Shown here piece by piece: positions 31,826-44,135 of a stretch of DNA of 64,000 nt (the stretch's first letter is position 1; each line of letters begins with the position of its first letter). Location: the NCBI RefSeq assembly GCF_036785885.1, contig NC_092323.1:3884501-3948500 (forward strand), given 5' to 3'. The stretch is from Coffea arabica. Its lineage: Eukaryota > Streptophyta > Magnoliopsida > Gentianales > Rubiaceae. The position numbers and the translations under genes were made by a program. The notes beneath the pieces were generated by a model. That model was not told the origin of the DNA. It was given only the letters and a program-made list of their open reading frames with translations, and made no database searches.

Positions 31826-32997
31826 GTGCTCACATTTTATCACGACCAAATAGCATCCTAGTTTGAAACAATCAAGGCTCTCTCAAAAAAAAAAAAATTT
31901 GTACTTTCCTTTTCTTTTCTTTATCGTCCTCTTTTTTTTTTTTTGTTTTTAAGCAAATTGTTTTTAAGCAATCTTTTCATTTCCTATTTTGTAGTAAGTT
32001 GTTTCTCCGATTGAGTCAAATTTAAAATCTCATTGGTTTAGCAGAAAAGACACGTCTTTTCCTCACAAGGAATATTGGAGCTAATTCCCTTTTTTGTTGC
32101 AGCCTTTGCAAAAATTTTTTTAATAAAATGCAGGCTGCCAGGCTGACTTGCCAATTTAAAACAAACAATGAATTGATTTAAATCAACAGGAAAGTTTAAA
32201 CAAAAATGCAAGACCCAGAAACAAAAAAAAAAAAAAAATGGAAGTCCACAAAACAACTGGCTAATATAAGTGCAGAAGCATAGATCATACCAACGAGGCC
32301 AGAACGCCTGTCACTGCAGCTAACTTCAAGCATTTGCTCCTTGCTTTTTCTGAACCAGGTATATTAGAAGTTAATTAGACAGCGACCAAATGCTTCCTTC
32401 CTGGTAGCCTATTGTCGCGGGAGGTACTCGAGGGATGGCAGCTCACTTGCTGGGAAGAGAAGGAGTAGTTATTCCGGCGGTGAGAGGAGGGTTTATGCCA
32501 ACAATGGAAGTTTAATCGAAATTACAGGGTGAAGTAACCGACATACTCGAAATGCCGACAATGATTTTATCCTCATCAATGAAATACCCGAAATACACCT
32601 GCTTAAGTGTTCAATTAGAAGTTTGATCGAAATTATAAGATGGCACCGCTGTGGTGTTCCTCAATTGGAATCGATAAGTAAGTATAGGGATTAAATTGAT
32701 CAAAAAAATTAAGTAGGGATCAAATAGACCGTAAAAAAAAGAAGAAGAAGAAGGAGAAGAAGAAGAAAGTGGGCCAATCTGGCGCGTGGGGGATTATGGA
32801 TTAGTTAGGAGTCCATGAGCAAAAAAGGGGGCTGATCCACTTGGCTAAATTACAATTATGACCCCGAGAGCCACCCCCAATTTCGACGAGCTTTGCTCTC
32901 CTCCTGTCTCTAATAAAATAAAAAGAAGAAAGAGATGATGTTAACAATAGGGGAAGTGTTCGGCGCATGTTAGTGGTGGTGGTGGTGGCGTTTGGCA

Positions 32998-35624
32998 ATG
33001 ACAGCCTGCAGATCCTTAGCCGGGCTCCGCATGCCACTCTCTCGTCTGGAATCCAATGCAAGCAGCTTCTGCTTCTCTACCAGACTCTCTCTTTCATCCT
33101 CTTCTCCTCTCCACTTCTTCTCCTCCTGCTCCCTCAACCCACCAGGTACTTAACTACGCATACTCATTTTTTGTTACTGCTACTCCTTACTTACTGGAGC
33201 TAATATTAATTTTTGTTCTCAAACCGCTACCACTATTCCTATCTTTTTCCCACTTTTAAATAGTTATAATTTGCTGCTTAATTTGCGCCAGCAGGGTCTG
33301 GAAACCAGTCTTACCCGGGCAGGAGGCGTTTCTATTTGAGCAGCTGTGTTGATGGAGTAGGAGCTGTTCAGCTCCAAACTTCTGCTTCTACGGTTGCCGC
33401 CGCACCTGTTCGACAAAATGTCGTCTTGGAAATTCCCCAGGATTCGTCCAGAGACACCGTCGAACAGTTGCTCTCCGAATCCAAGAGCTACCACGACCAC
33501 GACGTTTCCAGACTCATGAAAATGGAACGGAAGCTCGAGGCTACCCAAAGCTCCCGCTGCGAAGGCGGGACAGACCGATGGTTCCCCTATTTAGATAACT
33601 TCAAGGCCGACAACGGTGTGTGTTTGAGCAGCGCTCAAGTGTTGGAGGCGTTGGATCCGTATATCATGGTGTCCAGGAAAGAGAGGTTTCGAAACGTGGT
33701 TAACAATCGGAGTTATTCTGTGTGTTTGGTGGTTGAAGGACTTGCGGATTTTGGTAATGTTTCTGCGGCGTTTAGGTCTGCTGATGCATTAGGCTTTCAG
33801 TCCGTTCACGTCGTCTCCTGTGAAAGTTCAAAAAGGTGCAATAAGGCCTGAGGTGATCTCTCTCCATTTTTTTTTTTGGGAAGGGGGGTGGGGTTGGGTT
33901 TAAAAATACGACTACTCCTTTTATGCTTGTTAGAGGTTAATTCTTCAATGCTTGCGTTTGGTATTCATTTCTACAGTTAATTATGTATGAATGATCTGTA
34001 ATTATTATATCGGTGGATTACCTTGTTAAAAGATCAAAATTTTATTGCTTACATAGTTACATTTAAGATTGCTTCTGCTAACATTATTGTTGTTTACACT
34101 AGCTAAAATTAAATTGAAGAATGTGTTTCAGAAATTGTATCCCTGAGGTCAACAGTTCTATGCATAATCTTTTGAATCCTGTTCATTGTATGCGTTGCAT
34201 TAGTTTTTCCTTGCACTCTGTGCAGGTACCGAGACAATCGGCACGTCAGCATGGGAGCTGAGAAGTGGTTGGATATTGAACTCTGGGATTCCACCAAGGA
34301 GTGCTTTAAAGTTTTGAAATCACGTGGTTATCGTATTGCTACTACGCATGTTGGGATTGATACGGTATATTCTTGAGCCTTCCCAGTTTTGCTGCTATCC
34401 AGCCTTTTCAGATTAAGGCTCTTCTTGACTGAGTATTTGGTGCTGTTTTTAGGTTTCTGTTTATGATATGGACTGGACTTATCCAACAGCAATAGTTGTT
34501 GGTAATGAGAATAAGTATGCTTCAGCTCTCACAATGTCCCGATTTGGTCTTTTAATATCTGTATTTTTACTGCCTTATTTCTTTGAGTAAATCTTATATA
34601 CACTGACAGTGCATACACTATCACCGTTGGATCTATGACATATGTGCAAAAATTAAATTTTAAATTCAAATTTTGCATAATTATCATTCATTCAACGCTG
34701 ATAGTGTATACACTGTCAGTGTAGGAAATATTAATCCTATTTCTTTATCTTATTTTATTGTTTATTGATTTATTTTGCATAAAATAGAATTCATGATCAA
34801 TAACTCCCATCAAAGATTGTTGTAATGGATCAAATGCTCAGGTTAAACATAGCAGGTCGCTGTCTGGATCTTTTATACCTTTTCTACTAATCTTTTCTAC
34901 CAATGTGTCTCTTTAAGTGTTGATTTATGAATAAACCTAGTTAGAAAGTGGTGACGACAAAAAAATGCCCCATCTTTCCTGTGGCTGTTTACTCTGGCAC
35001 AAGTTAGAAAGTACGCAATGGACTAAAACTTCTTCTCGAACACATCGTGTTCTCACTTATACCATTTGACAGACTATGTCACATTATGACTGCAGGGGTA
35101 TAAGCGATGAGGCTCTTGAACTGTCGGATTTGCGTTGCAATATTCCAATGAATGGCATGGTTGATTCTTTCAATGTTTCAGTTGCTGCTGGCATAGTTAT
35201 GCACCAAGCCATCTGTAACAGGAATTCTAGGATGGTAATGATTTTATTTTGCTGCATCCTACATGCTAGAGGCAAGTATGTTTGTAGGAATTTTAGTCTG
35301 GTGACGATATATATTTGATTTACTGATCTTTCGAATGGTCTGATAATTGGGTGTCAATTTGCTATTTTTAGTAGATGGTAATATGAGAAACTGGTTAGAG
35401 ATACATGCTATGAAGGTTTTTTGTTGTTTTAAGCTGGTAAATGAAAATAGACTGACTAAAACGTTTGCTGATGTCTTTCCTGGTAGGGTTGTCATGGAGA
35501 TCTGACATCGCAAGAGAGTCAAATTCTGCTTGCGGAGTTCTTTTTGCGCCACAGTAAGAGTGCAATTAGTATTGCAAATGAATATTCTAAGCGGAAGCTG
35601 GACCAGCCTATATCAAAGCTCTGA
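32998..35624 (+). CDS. SpoU/TrmH family RNA 2'-O-methyltransferase, organelle-type
   Basis: Six exons, 32998-33145, 33295-33835, 34226-34364, 34453-34514, 35096-35234 and 35487-35624, join in frame to 388 aa. The three SpoU signature motifs are present: motif 1 VEGLADFGNVSAAFRSADAL, motif 2 PTAIVVGNENKGIS, and motif 3 IPMNGMVDSFNVSVAAGI, which build the trefoil-knot SAM site. TrmH-type enzymes methylate the ribose of a guanosine, classically G18 of tRNA, but the substrate here is inferred. The first 50 residues are rich in Ser, Leu and Arg with few acids (LSRLESNASSFCFSTRLSLS), suggesting plastid or mitochondrial import. The start is the first in-frame ATG; an ATG at 33031 in the same frame is equally credible, and an upstream ATG at 32967 is out of frame. 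A related Arabidopsis gene is, I believe, At5g26880. Confidence 0.9.
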
Positions 35625-37471
35625 ATAAACGACAATTTGTTTCCATTTGTGGCAAAACTACAGACTCATAACCCCGAGAAGGTATTCTGTGGTGCTTCGA
35701 AGAACCGCATACCAAACCTCCAGAACCAAAACCCCCCCCCCCCCCCCCCACCCCACCAAAAACAAAAAAAACCCCCCTTTCCCCAAACCCTAGAAAGAGC
35801 AGCATACACCCACGCAGACTGGTTCAGCGGCTTGTCTTAATCAGAACAAAATGCGAAAACTTTTTGCTTCTCCCAGTGATGGTTAAAAATGAAGCGAGGC
35901 ATACGAAAGGATGCACGTTGTTGGGCTATGCCAAATGAAGGTAAATCATTTTGGATGCATTAGCTCTCCGAGAAAATGCTCATATCTTAAGAGTTAACAA
36001 TGTCAAGGAATCCTCGGTTGTACTGAACAGAATAAACATGTTGAACATTGACCGCCTATTATTCTGTGACTCGTTTATGCAATGATTTTCAATGTACAAC
36101 GAACTACAGTAGAGAAAATTGCAAAATGTAGCATAAAATCTTTGCATACCACCTTTTTTTTTTTTTTTTTTCTCTTTTAACTGAAGTTTATGTAATTGAT
36201 GTATTGTTGTCCTTGATGAAGAAGTGTCCAGTTCTTTCCATGTTGCTACCACATGTCACTCTTGCTTCTATGGAACTAAAATTATTTCTGGTATTTTGGT
36301 CTGTTTCTTTGACCTCACACTAACCTCTTCTTATTGAGGTCGCTGAGACTGTTTTATGGGCATAGGTAAAGGTAGCAAAAAGGATAATTGGATCATTCGT
36401 GGAAAAATCTAAATAGTTTATGAATTGAATGCATCCAATCCACTCCAAACCGATGTTGATAGTTTGGACTTTAATGGGTGATGGTTTTCCAACTGTCTAC
36501 TTTTTTTTTTTTAATTTTAATTTGATAGGACCAATTTCTTGCCCTATTTATCTCAACACGTAGAAGTCAATTTTGCATCCCAAACTATCAAGAAGATCTC
36601 ATCAGGAGGTATCAATTTGAGGCCAACTTGAAAATCCTCCTCCATCAGCAACCAAAATATGAACTAAAAAATAATGCAATGATCTTCCTTTTAGCAGGAC
36701 ATTTTACACTCAATTTAGTCCAAAAGAAATTGCATGATTTAAATAGCTGTTTTTTTTTTTTTTTGTATAGTTCACATAGACAAACTTCAAAGGTAGACCC
36801 AGAGAGAGCAATACACAGTCTTCCATTGTTGATCACATGAGGTGGTGTGGAGAAAAAGGATTACATATGATCGAGGATGATCGAAGGATGTAAGACTGAA
36901 GAAGATCAGATTTGTCTTTCATGTTTTCTTTTTTGTTTTTCCGGATTTTTTTTTAAAAAAAATAAAGAATGTTGGTAGATTATATGGACCATCTACTAAA
37001 AACCATCCAAGTTTTACATGGATAACCATTCGGACCTATTACAATTTAGGATAGATCCGCAACCATTTAAGTGAGATGGATACGCCGATATAATCGAATT
37101 GGATCAAAATTGCCACCTCTGGGCACAGGTATTAATTTGTGTCAAGCTCGACTCATCCATCAAACAAAAACGAAGGCAATGCTACAAAGCCCATTCTCAA
37201 TGCCAGAGTACACCCAGTGATCCATAATCCTTACTAATGAAGCATGCACGGTTCAAGCGCCTTCTGACCCATCCTTTTTTTCCAGTCAACCCGAATGAAG
37301 CGAATTTGAAAAATGCAAAGGGAAAAAGAAAAATCACCCGTGCTATAACCTCATAATTGATTTACAGGGTCCAATATCAACACATGCTGCGTTACGACTC
37401 AACATATCCACTGACTGCTAATGCACAACAAGACTATCATTCACAATATCAGGAATGTGCAGAATAATATC
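35625..37471. other. intergenic between convergent genes
   Basis: This lies between the 3' ends of the methyltransferase gene (plus strand) and the UFD2 gene (minus strand). No gene recognised. It contains a run of 18 C at 35732-35749 and several long T-runs (36154-36171, 36490-36510, 36750-36765). Confidence 0.55.
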
Positions 37472-40400
37472 CTAATCAATTAAAGACGTTGTATCAGTCG
37501 TTTGTATTGTTGCCTTGATGTTCTGCAAACTCAGATCTTCCCCGCTCTTCTTCAATTTATTGGACAGGACAAATTCTTCAATTCTCGCCTTTAGCTCAGT
37601 GTCGGGAATCAACATGTCCGCAGTAAGATGAGAGCGGTTAAACGGGTCCGTCTGCAATTAAGAACAGGCAAAATTAACATTAACAATTACAAATTATGTA
37701 CAGTTGATGAAGCAAGGGTTCGGGAGTACATTATCACTCAAAAGATGCCTCTGGATAACTGGCCGGTCAACCGTTATCTTTGAAGAAGGTAAGATGACAG
37801 GATCCCTCATTAAAGTATACTGCAAGGCAACAAGCCACAGACAAAAAGAAGCGTTGAAGAAATTGAATGGCAGTATAATATATATCTAGCACATATCCAC
37901 CTCAGCCTCACATCTAACACTTACTTGAATTGGGTCAAGGAAATCATCAGGTATCTCTCCAAGTGCTGCTTCAGCATCCATGGCCTCTGCTGCTGCAGCT
38001 TTAGCTTTTGCACCAAGGTCAATGAATTCCTGTATGGTCCTCGCATCCTCTCCAATTCTCCTAAGGACATCAGCTGCAGCACTAAATAACTGGGGCATGT
38101 AAAGAGATTTCATGTAATTAGACACCAAAATAATCATGAAGTCACTTTGTAGCAAAAGAAAATTAAGAAGAAGCTGATTTTTTATTTTAGATGAAAATAC
38201 CTGCTCATTGTAGGACCGCCCATCTTGGGTGATAGCAGCCGGGAAAATTTTCTGCTTGTCTCCTCTTGCCAAGTTGACATATATGTTTACAATCTTGAAA
38301 ATGTAAAGGATACCATCAGAACACCTTTTACCCCCAGGGAAATGAAAACACACAGACGGGCACAGATACGCACAGAATTTACTAGTTACATATGCAATCA
38401 GTAGCACTTTGGCAAATAGAAAAATCAGAAGAACATAAGCTCACTGATCCTGCAGGAACTTTCTCAATCCAGATTATTCCTGCTTTTTCATTTTGGCCAA
38501 GGCAGCATAATAAGGGGGCCTTATACTTGAAGTATGCACTTCTATGTATCTCCATACACATTATCAAACCACACTGGACATGTATCTGGAATATATGCCA
38601 GCTCCCAACCAAGTATGTGGTTACAAGCGAGTACCCAACTAAACCCACTACCAGATTACGAATAACTATTGACAGCCTCGACTATATTCATCAATAATAA
38701 GCAAAATTTTGCTATGTCTTCACACAGTTTTTGGAAAGAAAGGATTACATAATCCTTCAGATAGTAATCAGTAAGATTCGATAACCCTCAGATGTTTGAC
38801 GAACATATTAGCCATATACGAATATTCACATGCAAAATTAGCTTCCGAGCCAACCTGCTTAAGCAACTGCTTTGGACGAAATTCGTACTTTTCAGGATCT
38901 TTCAAGGTGAGAGATTTCCTTTGGGGCCCAACTAATTGCAACAGAAAATAATTCAGCATGCTGGCAACTCTCTCAACCTGGAAAACAAGAAACTTGCCAA
39001 TATGATAATTATCAAAAGAATATGATAACTGTATCTGGAAACTAGGCAACAAGTAAAGAAGAAGACAGTACCATCTCAGGAAGTAGGAAAGGAGCAGTAA
39101 TCTGTTCTGAAGTAAAAGCCAGCATGCTCACATCTTCATTTGCCAATTTCATGTCAATTCGAATAATCTACAAACATCGTAGAATTTCAGTTTTCAAAGA
39201 ACCATGTTTAAATTCAAATAAGAAAACATAAAGATTGGCACTGACATTCTCTTGAGAATGAAATTGTCGAGTCCTCTCCTGCCTCTCTTGAGCAGGTCTT
39301 CGCTCCCATTCCACAGTATTAGACATCTCAGCTTCCAATTCTTTCAGTTCAAGAATTTTGTTGAGACTTTCATCAAGAAGATAAATACTATCATTGATTA
39401 AAAAGTTCAAGTAGTTCAAATAAACGCCCTTTTCCTCCTCTTTAGCAATCTGTGACAGCACACAAGATTTTAGCACATTTTTACTTTATTAGAAAATCAA
39501 AAGCCAGAATGCAAAAAATTCAGTCACAAGATTAACCTGTCGCCATGCATTTCGGTGACTTGGCACTTGCCATAGATATTCAAGAAGCTCAGCAATGTTA
39601 TGGCGGATGTTAAACTTGTCATAAAACTGCAAATGGCAACCAGAAACAGGGAAAATTGAATGTTCATAATATGCATCAGCAGTTCAAAATTCTCAAATAA
39701 AAGAAGACAGCATGATATTGAAAAGATAAAGATAGTGGAACACAAAATTCATAACCAAACCATCACTGTATTCTCCCAATAAACAAGTGTCAATAGTCAT
39801 GCACAAATCCTTCATTTTTTAAACTTTTCCAATATAGTAGGGCCAGCATGCATGAGACACTCAAAAGGCAGTTTCACAGGCTAAGTAAGTGGTCCAGTGA
39901 TAGCCTCCTTCCTGTTTAGTGAGCAATAAACACATTTTTTTGAAAAAAAAAAGAAAGAGAAATAAAAAATTGAGAAGAACCTGAGTATGGGAACCAGTGA
40001 ATTCGATGTCAACATAAAGCTTGAGAAGATTCCTGACAAGATACTCCAAAGAGAGTTGATGCCCTTCAAAAAGAGTAGCTGTTGCAGATGAACCACTGAA
40101 ATACCAAAATATTAACCAGTGAGTATAATTAAGAACAAAAGAATAAATGAAATCAGCATTTTCATCAGTTTAGAATGGTTTTCCAAAGATCACCTTCTAC
40201 GGGGCATCCAACAGTTGAGTACCTCTACCATCTTGGCTCTTAGATATGGGTTTCTTATGAACTCAGGACTTGCCATGAACATGATAATGAAGTTCATAAA
40301 ATCATCCTTCAAGAAAATTGAAAAGAATAAACAAAATCAGACACTCAATAGGATTTTTAATCAGAACAAAGCTAGTGAAAAATAATGTGAAACCTAAATC

Positions 40401-43400
40401 AGGATAATATATTATTGTACCAGCACAACCCCATCCAAAGCTCTAGGAATACGAGAAGCAAATATAAGCAACTCCATGGCATCTTCCACAAAGTGCTCAG
40501 GCATAGCAGCAAATTCCATTGGACAAGTTGATGGCAAAGGCATTCCAAAGCCCCCTGCAAGGCCAGCCAACCAGACCACCATTAACTGGTAGAAAGATAA
40601 CGCACGCTGAAGAAGCCCTCCATCCTGTACATTGAACGAAAAGTATCATTACAGCACTGTTATGCCATAAGCCAAATCCTAAGGGAATGAAAAGTTGAGA
40701 GCCATTAAATCTCAATCCTGATGGCAAATATGCCCATTGCAAAAGGCTACAAAAAAGCACATTCACAACAATAGAAGCAATACTAAGTTGTACCCTCAGT
40801 ATTTGAGCTTCATAGCATAGCTTTTCCTGTGAGTACAACTCCATTTCTTTCTCAAGACGATCTATATCCTGCTGTAGTTGTGGAGAAGGTGCTTGGCCTT
40901 GCATTGCTTTCATGGTGGATAACGTATCTTCACATCTTGAAATGTCCTGAAAAGAATTTGATAAGAGAACAGCATAACTCTACTTAAATGGACAGGAATT
41001 CACTTTGTTTTCATAGAGGAAGCACAAGTTCTGTCCTCCTTTCAGTTGCACGGGAATGGGAAGGGGCTTGTGCAAGAGAGAGAGAGGTGGGGGCGGAAGC
41101 ACTCATTTATGCTAGAAGTAGCCATGTTACATGACAAGAGAAGTCCACTGATCAGGATACACTATTGTAGATACGGTGTTCGAAAAAGGTGGGCTAACTG
41201 CAAAGATCTAATAATTACAATGACATAGCCAACTTGAACTAGATCACTGAACACTACATTTCTACTTCCTGGATCCTGTCAGCTTCAAGGAAGATGAGTA
41301 TAATTGATAAGAAGGAATTAGAAACTTGTACTAGATCACTGAACACTACATTTCTACTTCCTGGATCCTGTCAGCTTCAGGGAAGTTGAGTGTTATTGAT
41401 AGGAAGGAATTAGAATTCCACCAAAACATCACCTATATCCTCCCGCCACCCTTCCCCTCCCCTCACACCCCCCCCCCCCAAAACAAAAAAAAAAGAAAAG
41501 AAATAGGTACGACAATATGCTTGTCTGATGGAAAAAATAGACACAAAATGAACAAGAAAGAAAAGGAAAAAAACTGTTTTCATCTTCCCTGGTGTATTAA
41601 GGTATTAGTGCATTACCTGAACAAGATGCTTAAAATCTGAAAACGCTTTTAGCAGGCCCAAATTGAGTACCCTTGCCGTCATAAAGAAGCATTCACAAAT
41701 GAAAGAAAATTTAGCATTTTTGCTGCAATGTGACATTGGTTTGTCATCGTTGAGTGAAGAAGGTCCGCCAGCATTACTACCAGAACTAGTAGCTTCCTGA
41801 GAATGCAGCAACCTGTTTTCTCCATCAGTACTTCTACTAGGATTGCTTCTGCTTATCCATTCAGATACTTCTTCAGATGATGCATGAAGTGCAGTCAATC
41901 CTCTGTTACAGGGGGTAAGCAACAATCAGGGACTCTTGATCGATCCTACAATAATTAAGCAAGAACCCTTTCCCATTTTGGGTTGGAGGCAATATTTAAA
42001 ATGGTTCTGACCTTAATTCCAGACGGGGGCTACTGAATACATATCTGGGATCAACTTTGTCCCTTTTTGACAAACTGGCATCCAAAAATGGCTCACAGAG
42101 CTGAAGCATTACAGCACTGAGGTTCACAAACATCCCTGAACTTGCGGAAGACAATGGGTCAACCTGTTGACCAAAAATTTGATGTTCAAAGTTCAAATAG
42201 TGAACAAGCGGCACTGGAAAAGGATGCCCAATCCCAATAAATATGATTAAGAACAAAAAATCTCTGAAGTTTCTAGTTCATTTGATCTCAAACTGACTAA
42301 TCCAATGCTAAGAGAGACGCACTGCAAATGCCAGTTGATATGGGGTTGAAGAGATGCTTACCTGGATATGAGCCCTTGAGGCATTTTTATTTATCACCTC
42401 AGCTAGGTATTCCAGGACATTCTCACGAGTACTTGTATTCTTAAGGAGACACCTTAGAACTTCAGCCAACCCATCATATAAATTGTTCATAACAGTTTTG
42501 ATTGTCGTGAATGAGGATAAAAGATCAGCTGGACGGCGGGTAGATGATTCTGAGAAGCATTGCTGGCTGATGATTTAAAATTGACAAAACTATCAGTCAC
42601 GCTACATATCTAATAGAGCATTAAAAAGCTATAGTTTCTCATCTGTACCAATAACGACAGATTAATAGAAAAGAAATACTTGATGATTTCTCTAAGTGCA
42701 TTGGTGTGGTGAAATCAGATTATGCATAACAGACAAAAAAGGGGAGCCAATGTTAGATCGTTCCTAATTATCCATGCCATTAAGAGGGAGTAGAAATTTA
42801 AATTAAAAGCCTTACCTCCCCAAAAAACACGGTGAACACACAAAAACAAATGAAGGAACAAACAAATAACAAGAGCAACATTGAAATATTTCCTGAATTT
42901 AAATCTCCAAAAAGGTTATAAGGTCTGCAGAGACATTTTATGACTATATTTTGCGGACATTGACAACATTCAGCAAATTAAGGTGTAGCATGCCACTAGT
43001 TAATCAAACAAACATCAGCATCATGTTTGACTTAATAACTCACCATAAAGCACATCTTTTTTCTAGTTCAAATAACCACGAACCTGTAAAAACTTCATAA
43101 AAACAACTTCAAAACTATGAAAAGCATAGTTCAAGACGGCTATTCAATTACCAAGGAAAGTAGGCAATGAACCAACAAATAGTGTTGCATACAGGATAGA
43201 GATAATAGCATCATAAAAGTGTAAGTAGAGATACCCAATACATCAATCATTACCCAGATAATCTTGCATGTGTTTCAAAAACAGAAGTGAAAAAACATTC
43301 AAACTCACCCAACATCAGGTTGACTCTTGAAGATAGTATGATCAGGTAAAGCACTAACATGAAAGAAAGGGCCGAGAATGCTAGTCATCTCGATAACTCT

Positions 43401-44135
43401 CCCATTCAAATACATGCCCTTGGGTATCCACCAAGGATGATTAACCAATGCCTTCGACCCCACTGGATAATTAACTAACATCAACAATGCCCTGAGAGGC
43501 TGCTGAGAATTCCCCAAAGCGGAAACCTTGAGCACACTTCCTCTTAAATCCTCATACAACTGCTTCATAATAGGCTCCATACTATCATAATCTCCATCCC
43601 TTAAAAACTCCTCCAAAAACCCCGGCGGACTCGACACTCCTCCGCTGCTATCGAATCCATCCACAGCCGTAGAAACCTCCGAAAAAATCAAAGGAAGCAG
43701 CGGGGAAACACTCGACTTATTGGTATCCCAATTCGGGAACATGTCAGGATTACCTAAATGAATCCTGCAATACGAGGCCGCTAGCTTTTTGGCTTGTTTC
43801 GCTACTAATTCCATCTCGGACCTAACATTCTTATCTTTCATTGACGTTATCTTTCTCCCTTCCTCGTAGGCTCGCCGGTAGCAATTGATCAGGTACTGAA
43901 ACGGCGGTTCGGCGGCGACATAATTTCCGGAGAGACGATCGATGAGAATCCGCTCCATTAAATCCCGAGACAATCTCAAATCTCTCCCTTCGCTGAGTAT
44001 TTCAGCTGCCGTCATCTCCAAGTAAACCACTCGCGAATCATTTTCCATGGAATCAATTAAGCTCACCAGAAATATTTTTCGAAGAATAATATCTTCGATT
44101 TCCTCCGGCGTCCTCTGCGGCTTAGACGTCGCCAT
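37472..44135 (-). CDS. PUB1: ubiquitin conjugation factor E4 (UFD2 family, U-box)
   Basis: E4 enzymes lengthen ubiquitin chains on preformed conjugates and send them to the proteasome, often with CDC48; the Arabidopsis member PUB1/MUSE3 limits immune-receptor levels. Sixteen exons join in frame to 1031 aa: 44135-43309, 42566-42362, 42163-42012, 41902-41617, 40946-40794, 40624-40421, 40306-40194, 40095-39981, 39626-39537, 39449-39246, 39167-39072, 38977-38855, 38293-38201, 38089-37925, 37819-37730 and 37651-37472. The N-terminal region starts [20 protein letters not shown]. The UFD2 core has [35 protein letters not shown] and [16 protein letters not shown]. The C-terminal U-box (about 933-1008) reads [40 protein letters not shown] and then TDPFNRSHL. 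Length fits the family (about 1040 aa). Intron 4 has a 92-bp tandem duplication. Confidence 0.95.
41238..41415. repeat. 92-bp tandem duplication in UFD2 intron
   Basis: The sequence starting ACTAGATCACTGAACACTAC at 41238 recurs at 41330, with a few substitutions towards the end of the unit. It lies in the intron between exons 4 and 5 of the UFD2 gene, followed by a C-run at about 41470 and an A-run. Confidence 0.85.

Larger units (their letters stand above)
30713..32735. mobile_element. non-autonomous inverted-repeat DNA transposon with captured gene piece
   Basis: About 130 bp at the left (for example GTCAATTTGATCCTTATTT, AATTGAGGAACG, TAATTTCGATCAAGCTTCTA) is matched in reverse at the right (about 32605-32735), at an estimated 80 to 85% identity. 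The left arm starts some 35 bp further out than the right one, and no target duplication was found, so exact ends are uncertain. No transposase is visible. The interior contains a piece of an LRR receptor-kinase gene (30913-31085) and a tandem pair of another repeat (31300-31825). Capture of host exons is best known for Mutator-like elements, but the family is not established here. Confidence 0.65.

Noticed and set aside
35732-35749. C-run as a functional element
   Set aside because: A plain homopolymer of 18 C downstream of the methyltransferase gene; similar runs occur at about 41470 and 60690 and are best treated as simple sequence.
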